The notes beneath the pieces are model-generated. The model did no database searches. It was given only the letters and a program-made list of their open reading frames with translations, and was not told the DNA's origin. A stretch of DNA of 64,000 nucleotides. Origin: Acanthosepion pharaonis (taxonomy: Eukaryota; Mollusca; Cephalopoda; Sepiida; Sepiidae). How positions within the stretch are numbered: position 1 is the first letter of the stretch; every line of letters starts with the position of its first letter. Below, in pieces: positions 44,477 through 53,597 of this stretch. The DNA is taken from contig CAHIKZ030003474.1 of the NCBI GenBank assembly GCA_903632075.3, forward strand, positions 597,001 through 661,000. The letters are read 5' to 3'. The position numbers and the translations under genes were made by a program.

Positions 44477-44519
44477 AGCACGACTCCAAGTTTCATGCAC
44501 AACGCAATCTTCAGGTGCT
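44477..44519 (-). ncRNA. Hammerhead-type ribozyme, family B best copy
   Basis: On the minus strand, helix I strand AGCAC pairs fully with GTGCT. The core CTGAAGA occupies plus-strand 44514-44508. Stem II is TGCG-TTG-TGCA (one G·U) flanked by T·T. GAAAC follows, then helix III ACT-TGG-AGT, then the cleavage base C. Every core position matches the hammerhead consensus and all three helices pair. The only odd point is the U·U pair at the base of stem II. This is the cleanest small hammerhead fold in the window. Activity is inferred. Confidence 0.7.
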
Positions 44520-44701
44520 GAGTAAAGACTGACCGTTACATAATTTAGATTTTAATAAAAAATATCTGATTACTGCAATGTTGGCGCCGTCATATATTAT
44601 ACTGGGATTATAGGGTTTATAGAAGTAAAAAAGAAAAAAAGGAAAAAATATTTTAGATTTGTGAATAATAATCATTTATATTAAACGAGGTGATATATGT
44701 A

Positions 44702-44705
<4 letters not shown>

Positions 44706-44756
<51 letters not shown>

Positions 44757-44765
44757 GTGTGTGTA
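44706..44765. repeat. (TG)n microsatellite
   Basis: TG run of about 25 units with one interruption. Confidence 0.95.
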
Positions 44766-44847
44766 ATCTCCTTTTATGCATAAAATAAAAATGAAAATAA
44801 TAAATAAATAAATAAAGGTATTTTTTTTAATTCTAAAAACACGGTCT

Positions 44848-44849
<2 letters not shown>

Positions 44850-44933
<84 letters not shown>
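44850..44933. repeat. (CA)n-(TA)n compound microsatellite
   Basis: A CA run passes into a TA run of about 29 units. Confidence 0.95.
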
Positions 44934-44935
<2 letters not shown>

Positions 44936-45065
44936 AGGGAAAATGTTATAATTGTTCCAACGAAAAAAAAAATATATATTTAAATAAAAAGAAAGAAACC
45001 TCAATTTTTTTTCGGTTATAATGTCCATTTGCTTTAGTGTATATATCATATTTTATTCTTAACTT

Positions 45066-45141
45066 AGCCAGCTCACCCTGAAGATCCGTTTAGGTAAGTT
45101 TTTCTGGCTCTTTAGGATTTTATATATATATATATATATAT
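45066..45141 (+). repeat. Family G repeat, core-deleted copy with (TA)n tail
   Basis: CTGAAGATCCGTTTAGGT lies at 45078, but GAAAC is deleted. Distal helix I words GCCAG and CTGGC remain. The copy ends TAGGATTTTA and (TA)n. Confidence 0.6.
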
Positions 45142-45281
45142 CTGTATTCGGACCTTCAAAAAGTGTGGATGGTCCTGCACGAAGCCTTCACCACTATGAT
45201 CGAATCTCATGTGCCGGTGTCGGGGTGTCGGTTTCCTGGAAACTGATCTGCTTGACCCTCATACGTCGAACCCGACGGGAG

Positions 45282-45286
<5 letters not shown>
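45142..45286 (+). repeat. GC-rich module, 5'-truncated copy
   Basis: Matches the last 145 bp of 3624-4020 with few changes and also ends in (TA)n. Confidence 0.8.

Positions 45287-45335
<49 letters not shown>
45287..45335. repeat. (TA)n tract
   Basis: TA run between the GC-rich module and a family E copy. Confidence 0.95.
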
Positions 45336-45337
<2 letters not shown>

Positions 45338-45339
<2 letters not shown>

Positions 45340-45485
45340 ATTTGATTCCATCGCTACATAAGAGTTCTCATGTTTCATAACTAGAAGATAAAAATTTCAA
45401 TTTAATTATAAAAATTAAATTGAATTAAAGTACCCAGCTCTGTTTCATCCTCAAGCAAATTTTGAAATAACTAATCTTGAAGTTT
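45338..45485 (-). ncRNA. Hammerhead-like motif, family E copy (decayed)
   Basis: The minus strand has TTGAGGA-T, a long stem II region beginning AACAGAGC, then GAAACATGAG...CTCTTATGTA and GCGATGG. Core position 3 is U instead of C. Confidence 0.45.
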
Positions 45486-45659
45486 ACGGAGCTTTATAAG
45501 CATATACATTCGAAATATTAACTGCTATGGAAACGGCACAACCAATTATTTTAATAAGGGGCGTAAGAGTTAACAATTTTCACTGAAACTATTGTATCAA
45601 CATATTAGTTACTTTCGGAAAGAGATTAAGTTAAGGTAGGGTCAGGGTGTCTATTTTCA

Positions 45660-45663
<4 letters not shown>

Positions 45664-45720
<57 letters not shown>
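45664..45720. repeat. (TA)n tract
   Basis: TA run of about 28 units. Confidence 0.95.
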
Positions 45721-45723
<3 letters not shown>

Positions 45724-45737
45724 TAAAGAATAGATAG

Positions 45738-45830
45738 GAAACTTTTATCAATCTAACATTTTTTCACTTTTATTAAATAGAAAAAAATGAAAATAAAAGT
45801 GAAACATGTTAGTTTGATAAATGTCTCCTA
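45738..45830. repeat. Foldback, ~38-bp arms
   Basis: Arms containing TTTATCAATCTAACAT and, inverted, ATGTTAGTTTGATAAATG pair around a ~16-base A-rich loop. Confidence 0.6.
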
Positions 45831-45843
45831 TTTAATTTTTAAA

Positions 45844-45915
45844 ACTGGACACTGGGGTCAACATCGAGCGGCTACAGTCTGTCTTATGCTTGAATGTAAT
45901 CTCCAGTCAATAGTA
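45844..45915 (-). repeat. Family C copy 4, core mutated
   Basis: On the minus strand CTGGAGA and AAGAC replace CTGANGA and GAAAC. Helix III ACA-GAC-TGT is still readable. Confidence 0.45.
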
Positions 45916-46069
45916 ATAATGTGATGTCTGCGCCTGGTATGGCCTTATTTGACTGGGTGTCATGATGAGTATTATTGGACTATGTATATTTGCATCTCAA
46001 CGTCAATATTTTAGTGTATTGCTCTCTGACTCAACAACAGCAACGGCAATAATAATAATAATAATAATA

Positions 46070-46330
46070 ATGAAGTATAAAGACGTGGAAACCGAAATAG
46101 AAAAAATGTGGGATCTGAAAACAAAAATAGTGCCAGCCACAGTAGATGCGCTTGGGGTGATAAAAAAAAAAAGGAAAGCAACAACACAGTGAAAAATCTT
46201 TGAAAATCCCAGCTTAAGAGAAATACAGAAAATTGTCTTGATAAGTATAGCCAACACACTAAGAAAAACTTTGTCCATGAAACGCGAGTGATGATATGGG
46301 AGTTAGAAAAACAAATGATGAAATATAGAC
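46070..46330 (+). pseudogene. LINE polymerase C-terminal remnant, plus-strand copy
   Basis: The frame reads YKDVETEIEKMWDLKTKIVP, then TVDALGVIKKK, and in a shifted frame NPSLREIQKIVLISIANTLR, then KTLSM. This is the segment ending the LINE family seen inverted at 26746, 35585 and 38396 (EKMW-K-VPVVIGALG ... PSL-EIQK). An A-run near 46160 causes the frameshift. Confidence 0.65.
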
Positions 46331-46380
46331 ATGACAATACACCACTTAGGCCTTCCCGCAGAGTTGTAGGTCATGTGACC

Positions 46381-46456
46381 ACAGCTTTACGTTATTACGC
46401 TTTGGGAACTTTTGGAGGAAAAAAAAAAATTGGGTTGTAAATATGTAACATTTATG
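46381..46456 (+). repeat. Direct repeat K, left copy
   Basis: CAGCTTTACGTTATTACGC through TTGGGTTGTAAATATGTAACA is repeated at 46800-46876; a strong hairpin lies between the two copies. Confidence 0.75.
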
Positions 46457-46536
46457 AGAGTAAAATATGGATATCTCTCCTGGGGTGTTTATAAATTGTA
46501 CGCTGTTCAATTGTTAACGTTAACAACAAACTAACA

Positions 46537-46652
46537 ACAAAGGCGCAACTTTGGTTTCAGTGCATTTCAACTGCACTTCGACGGGTGAGAAGCGAACATG
46601 TTCACCCGTCGAAGTGCAGCTGAAATGCACTGAAACGAAGTTGCATCTTTGT
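46537..46652. repeat. Near-perfect hairpin, ~52-bp arms, 13-base loop
   Basis: The left arm 46537-46588 and right arm 46602-46652 are reverse complements except a few positions, both containing the TTTCAGTGCATTTCA and CACTTCGACGGGTGA words. The loop is GAAGCGAACATGT. No terminal or target repeats were found right at the arms. Confidence 0.85.
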
Positions 46653-46799
46653 AGTGAGTAAAATGGTTTTGTCTATATGATAAAATTATAATAAATAAAT
46701 AATTATCGCTGTACCATCTGTATCGTGCCCTCTTTTGGATTAATGCTGTAAACGTTGGAATTTAGATATTACTTTCGTTCTAATCGCAGTAGAAGGATA

Positions 46800-46876
46800 G
46801 ACAGCTTTACGTTATTGCGCTTTGGAAACTTTTCGAGTAAAAAAAAATTGGTTGTAAATAAATATGTAACATTTAT
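46800..46876 (+). repeat. Direct repeat K, right copy
   Basis: Second copy of 46381-46456 with small changes. Confidence 0.75.
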
Positions 46877-47015
46877 AGATTGTACGCTATTATATTTATA
46901 GATTGTAAACTATTTTAAATTACAAAATTATAAATAGATTAAAGGAAAATTACTTGCAATATAATACATATTACTTATAATACATTGCTTCTTGCCGTCA
47001 CTTTTGAGTAAACTA

Positions 47016-47016
<1 letters not shown>

Positions 47017-47097
<81 letters not shown>
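47017..47097. repeat. (TA)n tract
   Basis: About 40 TA units; gives mirrored open frames on both strands. Confidence 0.95.
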
Positions 47098-47098
<1 letters not shown>

Positions 47099-47170
47099 CA
47101 AGTATAGGATTGATGTATATGGAATAAATTTCAATAACCAACAAATACTATTCTTCAAAAGAGTAGAGCA

Positions 47171-47445
47171 AATATAATTATTTATTCGAAAATTAGAACA
47201 CGTTATAAAATCACTACAAAAATAGCCAACTTCTGGTGTTTTATCAAGCGATGGTATTGAATGTAGAATAAAGCGTTTTAAAGGTTCAAATCAATCAAAT
47301 ACCATCGATTTGAACCTTTTAAAACCCTTTATTCTACATTCAATACCATCGCTTGATAAAACACCAGAAGTGTTGAAACAAAATGGCTATTATTGTAGTG
47401 ATTTTATAACATATTTATGTTATAATTTTTGAATAAATAATTATA
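47171..47445. repeat. Family F foldback dimer
   Basis: Arms 47171-47292 and 47307-47445 pair almost throughout, with a 14-base loop. Outer ends carry AATTATTTATTC and the reverse. The right arm has the whole hammerhead-like motif; the left arm has lost its GAAAC part. A single-arm copy lies at 55555-55650. Confidence 0.8.
47348..47402 (+). ncRNA. Hammerhead-like motif, family F
   Basis: Helix I ATCGC pairs with GTGAT (one G·U). The core reads TTGATAA instead of CTGANGA. Stem II AACAC-CAGAA-GTGTT is perfect down to the core. GAAAC starts at 47375, helix III ACAA/TTGT extends inward, and the cleavage base is A47397. Changes at catalytic C3 and G8 should abolish activity, yet the copy at 55575 has the same changes, so the progenitor already carried them. 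Confidence 0.5.
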
Positions 47446-47485
47446 TATATATATATATATCTATATATATATATATATATATATA
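47443..47485. repeat. (TA)n tract
   Basis: TA run with one C interruption after the family F foldback. Confidence 0.95.
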
Positions 47486-48279
47486 GAGCTACCGGGAATA
47501 GGATATTGGGGAGAACCATAATCACCCACGTCTTGAATGGACACGATACATAGAAGTAGATATAAGTAAGCTTATGACGTCTGTATCTGTAAGGAAAAGA
47601 CTTCACCAGATTGATTATTTACTCGAGGAAGGTCGGAGTACATATCGGGTGTAATGTACTGATAAAAGCAGTAAAGGTGAAAGGGTGTAGTCTGAACTAC
47701 ACGTGAAATAATAATTCATCACAAAATTCCTAGCAAGACCTGTTCTTCTGCACCAGTCAGCGTAAATTTCAAATGCATTGACGCCTATTAAATTATTTGG
47801 ATATTTGTAGGAATGCCGAGCTTACTTGAGGTTTTTTTTTTAAATTATTCTCGAGTATAGTGTAGCTTTTTTAGTCGCCAAAACCCAGACATCTAAGGCA
47901 GCTGCTTATCGAGCTGGACGGCTGTAACTGGTGTGCAACATGGAAAAACAAAATGATGTTCCGTCGCCTCGGGCAGAAATGAATGCTAAAAGACAATGAC
48001 AAATGAAGAACAGAATTGCGTTACGTTTATTTAGCCCACTTAGACGGGCTGGTTCTAAATCAGCCTACGGCAGAAAGTTTATCTCGCCTTTCTGGTTTGT
48101 CTAATTGTGATGTGTTGTTGACGCATGCGCGTTTTTCTCAACTTTACGACCATGTTAGGTAAACATGAATACAAAATGAAAGACAAGATCAGGAAATGAA
48201 CAAGAAGGTATGCAGGTTAAAATATGCACATAGTTATTAGGAGATTCTAATAAAAATTTGGGGATATCAATCAATCAAT

Positions 48280-48282
<3 letters not shown>
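47486..48282. other. Unassigned non-coding DNA
   Basis: About 800 bp of mostly unique-looking sequence with an (AATC)n patch at its end. No gene was recognised. Confidence 0.35.

Positions 48283-48327
<45 letters not shown>
48283..48327. repeat. (TA)n tract
   Basis: TA run of about 22 units. Confidence 0.95.
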
Positions 48328-48332
<5 letters not shown>

Positions 48333-48369
48333 TAAGTAGACATAACAGTAAGATTTATAAGCCGGTATT

Positions 48370-48570
48370 CTTAGCAATTATTTTTTTAAAGTGCTCGATA
48401 CAAACAGTAGAGCAAAATATTGTAATTATTTTCTTTTTTAAAATATGATTCCATCGTGAACACAGAAAATTTTAATGTTTCAAAACTGAAACTAAATTTA
48501 TAAATTTAAATATAAAAATTAACTTAAAATTCAGAATCTCGTTCCATTGTCAGGCGATACTAAGTATAAC
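48370..48570 (-). repeat. Family E copy, strongly decayed
   Basis: Minus-strand CTGACAA, GGAACGAGA, GAAACATTA and ATGGAATC are readable relics of the family E ribozyme and its flanks. Confidence 0.4.
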
Positions 48571-48777
48571 TTACTAAGAAATTAATAATTCACACTAATT
48601 CGACTGGATAGTACCACTCAATAGTTACTCAATAGTTACTCAATAATTACTCAATAATGACTTCTGTCATTAGTCTGACACCACTGTTTATGCAGCTGGC
48701 GGAAAACATATATTCAAAAGTCGAGAGTGTGACGATCGAACCTCAGTGGCGGTAGTTACTCATTTTCTTCCTATATG

Positions 48778-48780
<3 letters not shown>

Positions 48781-48832
<52 letters not shown>

Positions 48833-48968
48833 ATAAGTAAAGACGATCCTTTAAAAATCTATTTCGGTTATAATTTATTTTATGAATATATTTAAATATT
48901 CATCTCTTTAGACCGAGGTTGTTGTTTTTTAATGGATTTTTAATAATTATCTTTACTTATTGCTATTA
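48781..48968. repeat. (TA)n tract and adjoining small foldback
   Basis: A TA run at 48781-48829 is followed by inverted words AATAAGTAAAGACGATCC and ATTATCTTTACTTATT at the two ends of a ~135-bp foldback. Confidence 0.6.
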
Positions 48969-49044
48969 TATTACTTTTCTTATACTGATCTCTCTTTGGG
49001 TTAATGTCATCCTTGGAATTATCCGTACCAGTTACTATTTGGTA

Positions 49045-49053
<9 letters not shown>

Positions 49054-49097
<44 letters not shown>
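49054..49097. repeat. (TA)n tract
   Basis: TA run flanking the family C ribozyme on one side. Confidence 0.95.
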
Positions 49098-49101
<4 letters not shown>

Positions 49102-49123
49102 TGAACATAGAAGTCAACACTTA

Positions 49124-49166
49124 GAGGCGACAGTCTGTTTCATGCTCGATGCAATCGTCAGGCCAC
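49124..49166 (-). ncRNA. Hammerhead-type ribozyme, family C best copy
   Basis: The minus strand has GTGGC, CTGACGA (plus 49161-49155), stem II TGC-ATCGA-GCA flanked by T·T, GAAAC (plus 49141-49137), helix III ACA-GAC-TGT, cleavage C, and return strand GCCTC pairing with GTGGC except one U·U. The core is complete. The copy is about 75 bp in all and sits between two (TA)n tracts, so almost nothing but the ribozyme and a short 3' segment has been retained. Confidence 0.65.
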
Positions 49167-49168
49167 GA

Positions 49169-49170
<2 letters not shown>

Positions 49171-49204
<34 letters not shown>
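49171..49204. repeat. (TA)n tract
   Basis: TA run leading into the purine-only tract. Confidence 0.95.
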
Positions 49205-49218
<14 letters not shown>

Positions 49219-49480
49219 GGAGAGAGGGAGAGAGAGAGGGAGAGAGAGGGAGAGAGGGAGAGAGGGGGAGAGGGGAGAGAGGGGAGAGAGGGGGAGAGAG
49301 GGGAGAGAGGGGAGAGAGGGGAGAGAGAGGGAGAGAGGGAGAGAGGAGAGAGGGAGAGGAGGGAGAGAGGGAGAGAGAGAGAGGAGAGAGAGGAGAGAGA
49401 GAGAGGGGAGAGAGGGGGAGGGGGAGAGAGAGATAGAGGAGAGAGAGGGGGAGAGAGGGAGAGAGAGGGGAGAGAGGGGT
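49205..49480. repeat. Purine-only GAGA/GGGA tract
   Basis: About 275 bp of G and A only on the plus strand, apart from one T near 49433, built from GAGAGG- and GGGAGA-like units. Long glutamate/arginine/glycine and serine/leucine/proline frames here are artefacts. Such tracts can form triple-stranded DNA. Confidence 0.9.
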
Positions 49481-50130
49481 AAAAACACTGTATTTGTTTT
49501 GTTTTTTTTATTTTATTTCTTAAACTATAACAATCGGCCTAAATCGGAAAGTTAGACAAAATTAAAAAAAAATATGCTTCCCCAAATTGTACCCATTTTT
49601 CCATCATTGAAATTAGTCATATGGTAAAAGGGATACAGGTTCGATTTCTGTTGGTAGACATAGTTGTGTTTTTCTTTCTTTTTTTTCTTTTTTTCTTTTC
49701 TTTCCTTTTTTTTTTTTTTAGGACTTAACTATCTCGGTTTCTTGTTTTTAATTTCCCTGTTTAAAATCTCCATCTTGTACAGGATAACGAACCCATTCAC
49801 TGCAGAGTTTGCTATTCTTTCCAAGAAGATGGTTAGGTTCGTTATTCTTTACATGCGAATAATCGAGTTCACTGTTATAGACATGAATGTTTTGGTGCGA
49901 GTAACTTGAAGGTTCAACAGCTGTTTTCATATGCTGGTTTTAATTCTTATTCAGATATGCAGGAACCCTCAATATGGATAGATTTACGTTCACGGAGATT
50001 GTGAAGCCATTACTTGGAGAGGATAAATTACCCGTAATTGACTGGATGAAGAACAAATCACTTATTCGACAGGAATTAAAATGTGAATCATGTAAATACA
50101 TTTATGAATTGGACAAAATACAGTGCCCCT
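49481..50130. other. Unassigned non-coding DNA
   Basis: T-rich with no recognised feature. Confidence 0.35.
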
Positions 50131-50133
50131 CCG

Positions 50134-50272
50134 GACGCTCATGGTGATTTTCGAAGCTTAGATGCGGCACAAGGCCAAAAGCATGGGGCATCCAGTGACG
50201 ATTGAACCCACTTTTTAGTCGTAACTGATCAAGCGAGACAAGCTTGGTAACCATTACACAGCCTCGAGGTGC
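50134..50272 (-). repeat. tRNA-SINE (CGGCCTTGTGCCACA family)
   Basis: Minus-strand copy: GGCACCTCGAGG, TGTAATGGTTACCAAGC, GTGGGTTCAATCGTCACT, then TTGGCCTTGTGCCGCATC. Confidence 0.8.
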
Positions 50273-50284
50273 CCAAATAAAGGT

Positions 50285-50413
50285 TATTTTCAATGCGTAG
50301 CTTAGAGGTGGCACAAGGCCGAAAGCATGTGGCACCCAGTGAAGATTGAACTCACTACTCAGTTGTCACTGTTCCAGCAAGACAAGATTGTTAACCATTA
50401 CACCACGTCAGGG
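50285..50413 (-). repeat. tRNA-SINE (CGGCCTTGTGCCACA family)
   Basis: A second minus-strand copy immediately downstream: TGACGTGGTGTAATGGTTAA, GTGAGTTCAATCTTCACT, GGGTGCC, TTCGGCCTTGTGCCACCTC. The two together look like a tandem pair, like the larger array at 15228. Confidence 0.8.
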
Positions 50414-50656
50414 TGTCCTCTCTCCGGACTGTTACATGTGAAAGTGCGAAATGAAAGACTGCAATTTTCTTGTGGATCGAACGGAATACGGGTAACATAT
50501 TATTGGGGTTTCGTAAAGCAAGCCCCATACAATATCCTTTCAAGAGCTAAGTTATCTTAACTGTTTTTTGTTGTTTTTTTTTCTTCACGGAAAGTGAATA
50601 AATTATTTTAATTGTTCATTTATCAATAAACGGGTTTATCATTTTATTTCTTTTCA

Positions 50657-51245
50657 ACATTTCACCCCAAGCAAGGCGGAAGTGCCACTAGCAAGCAAGG
50701 GTTTACAGAGAGTAGAGAACAAGAGTAAAGAAGCGTGAAAGAGAAACGGATGAAGACAAGGACGGGGAATAGTTCAAGGCATCTAGAGATGTCGATTGAC
50801 ATTGCATTTGAATATTTGGAGATTATAGTTATCAGGGAAGCAAGTAAGAAGAAGTGAGTTCCACAGACGGGAAGTGCGACACATGAAGCTATTGAAGTAG
50901 AAGAGACGGCTACATTTAACCTTTTCGACAGTGAAACGCTGGGACTGAGATACCAAACTAGTAGCAGGTTTAAATTCATGCAGTTTGGGAACCAGCGAAA
51001 GTAGCTCGTCGGAGCAGTTACCGTGAAAGTATTTGTAGAAAAGAGAGGAGGAGGCGACGGCACGTCTTTGAGAGAGCGACTATAAACAAGATGCCAGACC
51101 AGGACCAATCGCATTGCATATCAGTCTCTGGATTTTGTCGAGGACCTTAAGGCGAACAGCGTGGGCTCCAGACTATATATGGCAGCAGTATTCCATGCAA
51201 GGACGAATGGTTGATTTATAGATTTGAAGGATGGACTCGAGCAAG
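50657..51245 (-). pseudogene. Jockey-type LINE polymerase C-terminal remnant
   Basis: Minus-strand frames give PCMEYCCHIWSGAH, then LKVLDKIQRLI, then, after shifts, LYSRSLKDVPS, FMCRTSRLWNSLLL, and CFPDNYNLQIFKCNVNRHL. These are the ordered blocks after the RT domain of a Jockey-type LINE. At least two frameshifts separate them. Same family as 16976/22323 and 27330. Confidence 0.7.
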
Positions 51246-51831
51246 AAAAACCTTCTAGGGCGACACAGAGAACCAACTTTCCTTGTTTTAAATTTCAAAC
51301 ATTGCTTTTAATAAATAGACCATATTTTGTCAAAGGTTGGCTATGCTTTACATGGATATAACTGGGTTCTAGAATCTTGACATGGGGATAATCGGTTTCG
51401 CTGTTGTTGTGACCAAGTAATGGTTAAGGATTAACAAAACAAGAGGTTGCAGATAAATAGTGTATGGAACAGTAAATACAACAGAAGTGTGTTACACGAC
51501 TTGAGAGTGTGAGTTGGTTGACCAGAGTTCAGTCTATATTACTGGTGATATTTAACAGCCCCGCATCGAGGGTTATATGTGCCACAAGGCCGAGTTTAAC
51601 GTGGGTCATCCGTATATATGTTTAGATGGATTTTTTTTACACGACATTATTTCTTATTGCTGTAAATGTTATTTTTAGTGAAGACAAGTGTTTGAATTGC
51701 TGTCCCTGTCTTTTGTTTTCTTAAAAAGTGTTGTAATGTCTTCCTTCTAATGAGTATTATGAACTCTTCCACTTACTATAAAGTAGTAGGAAAAGTAAGC
51801 CTCAGGGGAACAGTGATCTACACTGTTCAAT
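51246..51831. other. Unassigned DNA with a SINE-module fragment
   Basis: A minus-strand ACTCGGCCTTGTGGCACAT fragment lies at about 51575-51595. No other feature was recognised. Confidence 0.35.
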
Positions 51832-52670
51832 TGTCGAACTCTCTGCCTTGAGCAGAGAGAAACCCGGACGAGCCTTTGCCGAAGGGGAAAGTCTCGTCCG
51901 GGGAGGTAGACACGCCCTGAACCTGTTTATACGGTTTCTAAATGAATATTTTTGGGCGAGCCTACAGGCTCGGAGAACCTACGCTAAACTCGGCCTTGTG
52001 CCACATAAGTCCCTCGTAGGGAGGGGGATGTTTAATATTAACAGTGATCTACATTGTTCAGCTGTCGAACTGCCTTGAGCAGAGAGGAACCCGGGCGAGG
52101 CTTTGCCGAAGGGCAAATTTTCGTACGGGGAGGTAAACAGAACCTGAACCCATTTATACGGATTCTAAGGGAATATTTTTGGCAGAGACTACGAGCTCGA
52201 AGAACCCACCGTAAACTCGGCCTTCTGCCACATACATCCCTCGTGGGGGGGGGGCTGGTAAATATTAACAGAGTCATATCCTGTTAAACTCTCGAACTCT
52301 CTGCCTTGAGCAGAGAAGAACCCAGACGAGGCTTTGCCGAAGAGTAAATTTCGTCCGGGGGGGTAGACAGGCCCTGAACCCGTTTATGCGGGTTCTAAGG
52401 GAATATTTTTGGCCGAGCCTACGGGCTCGGAGAACCCACAGTAAACTCGGCCTTGTGCCACATACATCCCTCGTGATGGGGCTGTTAAATATAACAGAGC
52501 CATATCCTGTTCAAATCTCGAACTCTTTGCCTTGAGCAAAGAGGAACCTGGACGAGGCTTTGCCGAAGGGTAAAGTTTCGTTCGGGGAAATAGACAGACC
52601 TGAACTCTACGGGGGTATTTCGGCCTTGTGCCACATATATTCATTGTGATGGTGGGGGGGCTGTTAAATA
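51809..52670 (+). repeat. Tandem array of ~228-bp structured units, four copies
   Basis: Units begin near 51809, 52041, 52269 and 52496. Each contains CTCTGCCTTGAGCAGAGAG, a strong hairpin whose outer stem is CCGGACGA/TCGTCCGG with inner CTTTGCC/GGCAAAG, a second hairpin CCGAGCC/GGCTCGG, then CTCGGCCTTGTGCCACAT and a G-run, and ends GTTAAATATTAACA. The hairpins are kept through compensating or conserved bases in most units. A dispersed copy lies at 55800-56060. The CGGCCTTGTGCCACAT module is shared with the tRNA-SINE family. Confidence 0.85.
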
Positions 52671-52699
52671 TTAACAGTGATATAAACTCTAATTTAATT

Positions 52700-53440
52700 C
52701 TGCTCTTAGAAGTGATTATAAAGGCAACACTATTGAATATAGAAATCCTATTAATTATGACCGTAATAAGAGAAGTAGATCTAAGAAGAAAATCATTTCC
52801 CCAAAACGAATCCGCTTAGTGAAATATTTAATAGAAATACTTTTAATTTAAGTTAATTTTGTGCGTATAATCTCGTGAAAATAATCAAAAAACATAATAA
52901 CAAAGTATTCAACAAGAAAAGGAATTCAAAGCGCATGACAAATTGTAATGTTGCCTTTAAGAATACTAAATATAATAATATAAATACTAGTGCATGTAAT
53001 TATAAGAACCCCAATGATCGCCCGATGAAGAATATTTGCCAAGCTAGTTCCCTAGTATATCCTAGTACTATTTCTACACTTGAAAAACAAAATATTAAAA
53101 GATTTTACATTGGAAGTACTAAAAATACTTTTAAAATCCGTTGGTATCAACATGTCCTTTCCTTCAATAACAGTTCTCAAAAAATATAACACGTCGTTAT
53201 CTAAGTAGTTTTGGAATTTAAAAGAGAAAAACAAAACTCCTACTGTTAAATGGAAATTAATTAGAAGAGCTCGAACCTGTAATTCTCTATATGCACCATG
53301 TTATCTTTCTCTCAATGAAAAATTGAAAAAAATCATTAAATTTAGAGACAGGATTAATCTATTAAAATAAAAAGGAATGAACTAACTGTTAACTGCAGAC
53401 ATGCACATTATTTACCTTGCAATCTGGGTAGAAGTGTTAT
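52700..53440 (+). pseudogene. Penelope-like element GIY-YIG endonuclease remnant
   Basis: A 104-codon frame (52875-53189) includes KIIKKHNNKVFNKK, a linker, and RFYIGSTKNTFKIRWYQHVL, which is the YIG half of the GIY-YIG nuclease of Penelope-like elements with its conserved Arg. In shifted frames after 53190 come WNLKEKNKTPTVKWKLIRRA, NSLYAPCYLSLNEKL and NELTVNCRHAHYL, the remaining C-terminal blocks. Upstream to about 52700, RNPINYDRNKRSR belongs to the RT-nuclease linker. It is frameshifted, 5'-truncated and abuts the tandem array. The enzyme would nick target DNA for reverse transcription. Confidence 0.8.
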
Positions 53441-53538
53441 TGGGTTAAATATTGGAACGTTATTATTAGTTTGTATTACTATTATTTTTACTATTATTTT
53501 TATTGGTTATTTAATTATTTTATTTTATTTCTATATTT

Positions 53539-53597
<59 letters not shown>

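Noticed and set aside
49004..49555. 183-codon open frame rich in Glu, Arg and Gly
   Set aside because: Encoded by a (TA)n tract plus a purine-only microsatellite; the reverse strand gives an equally long artefact.
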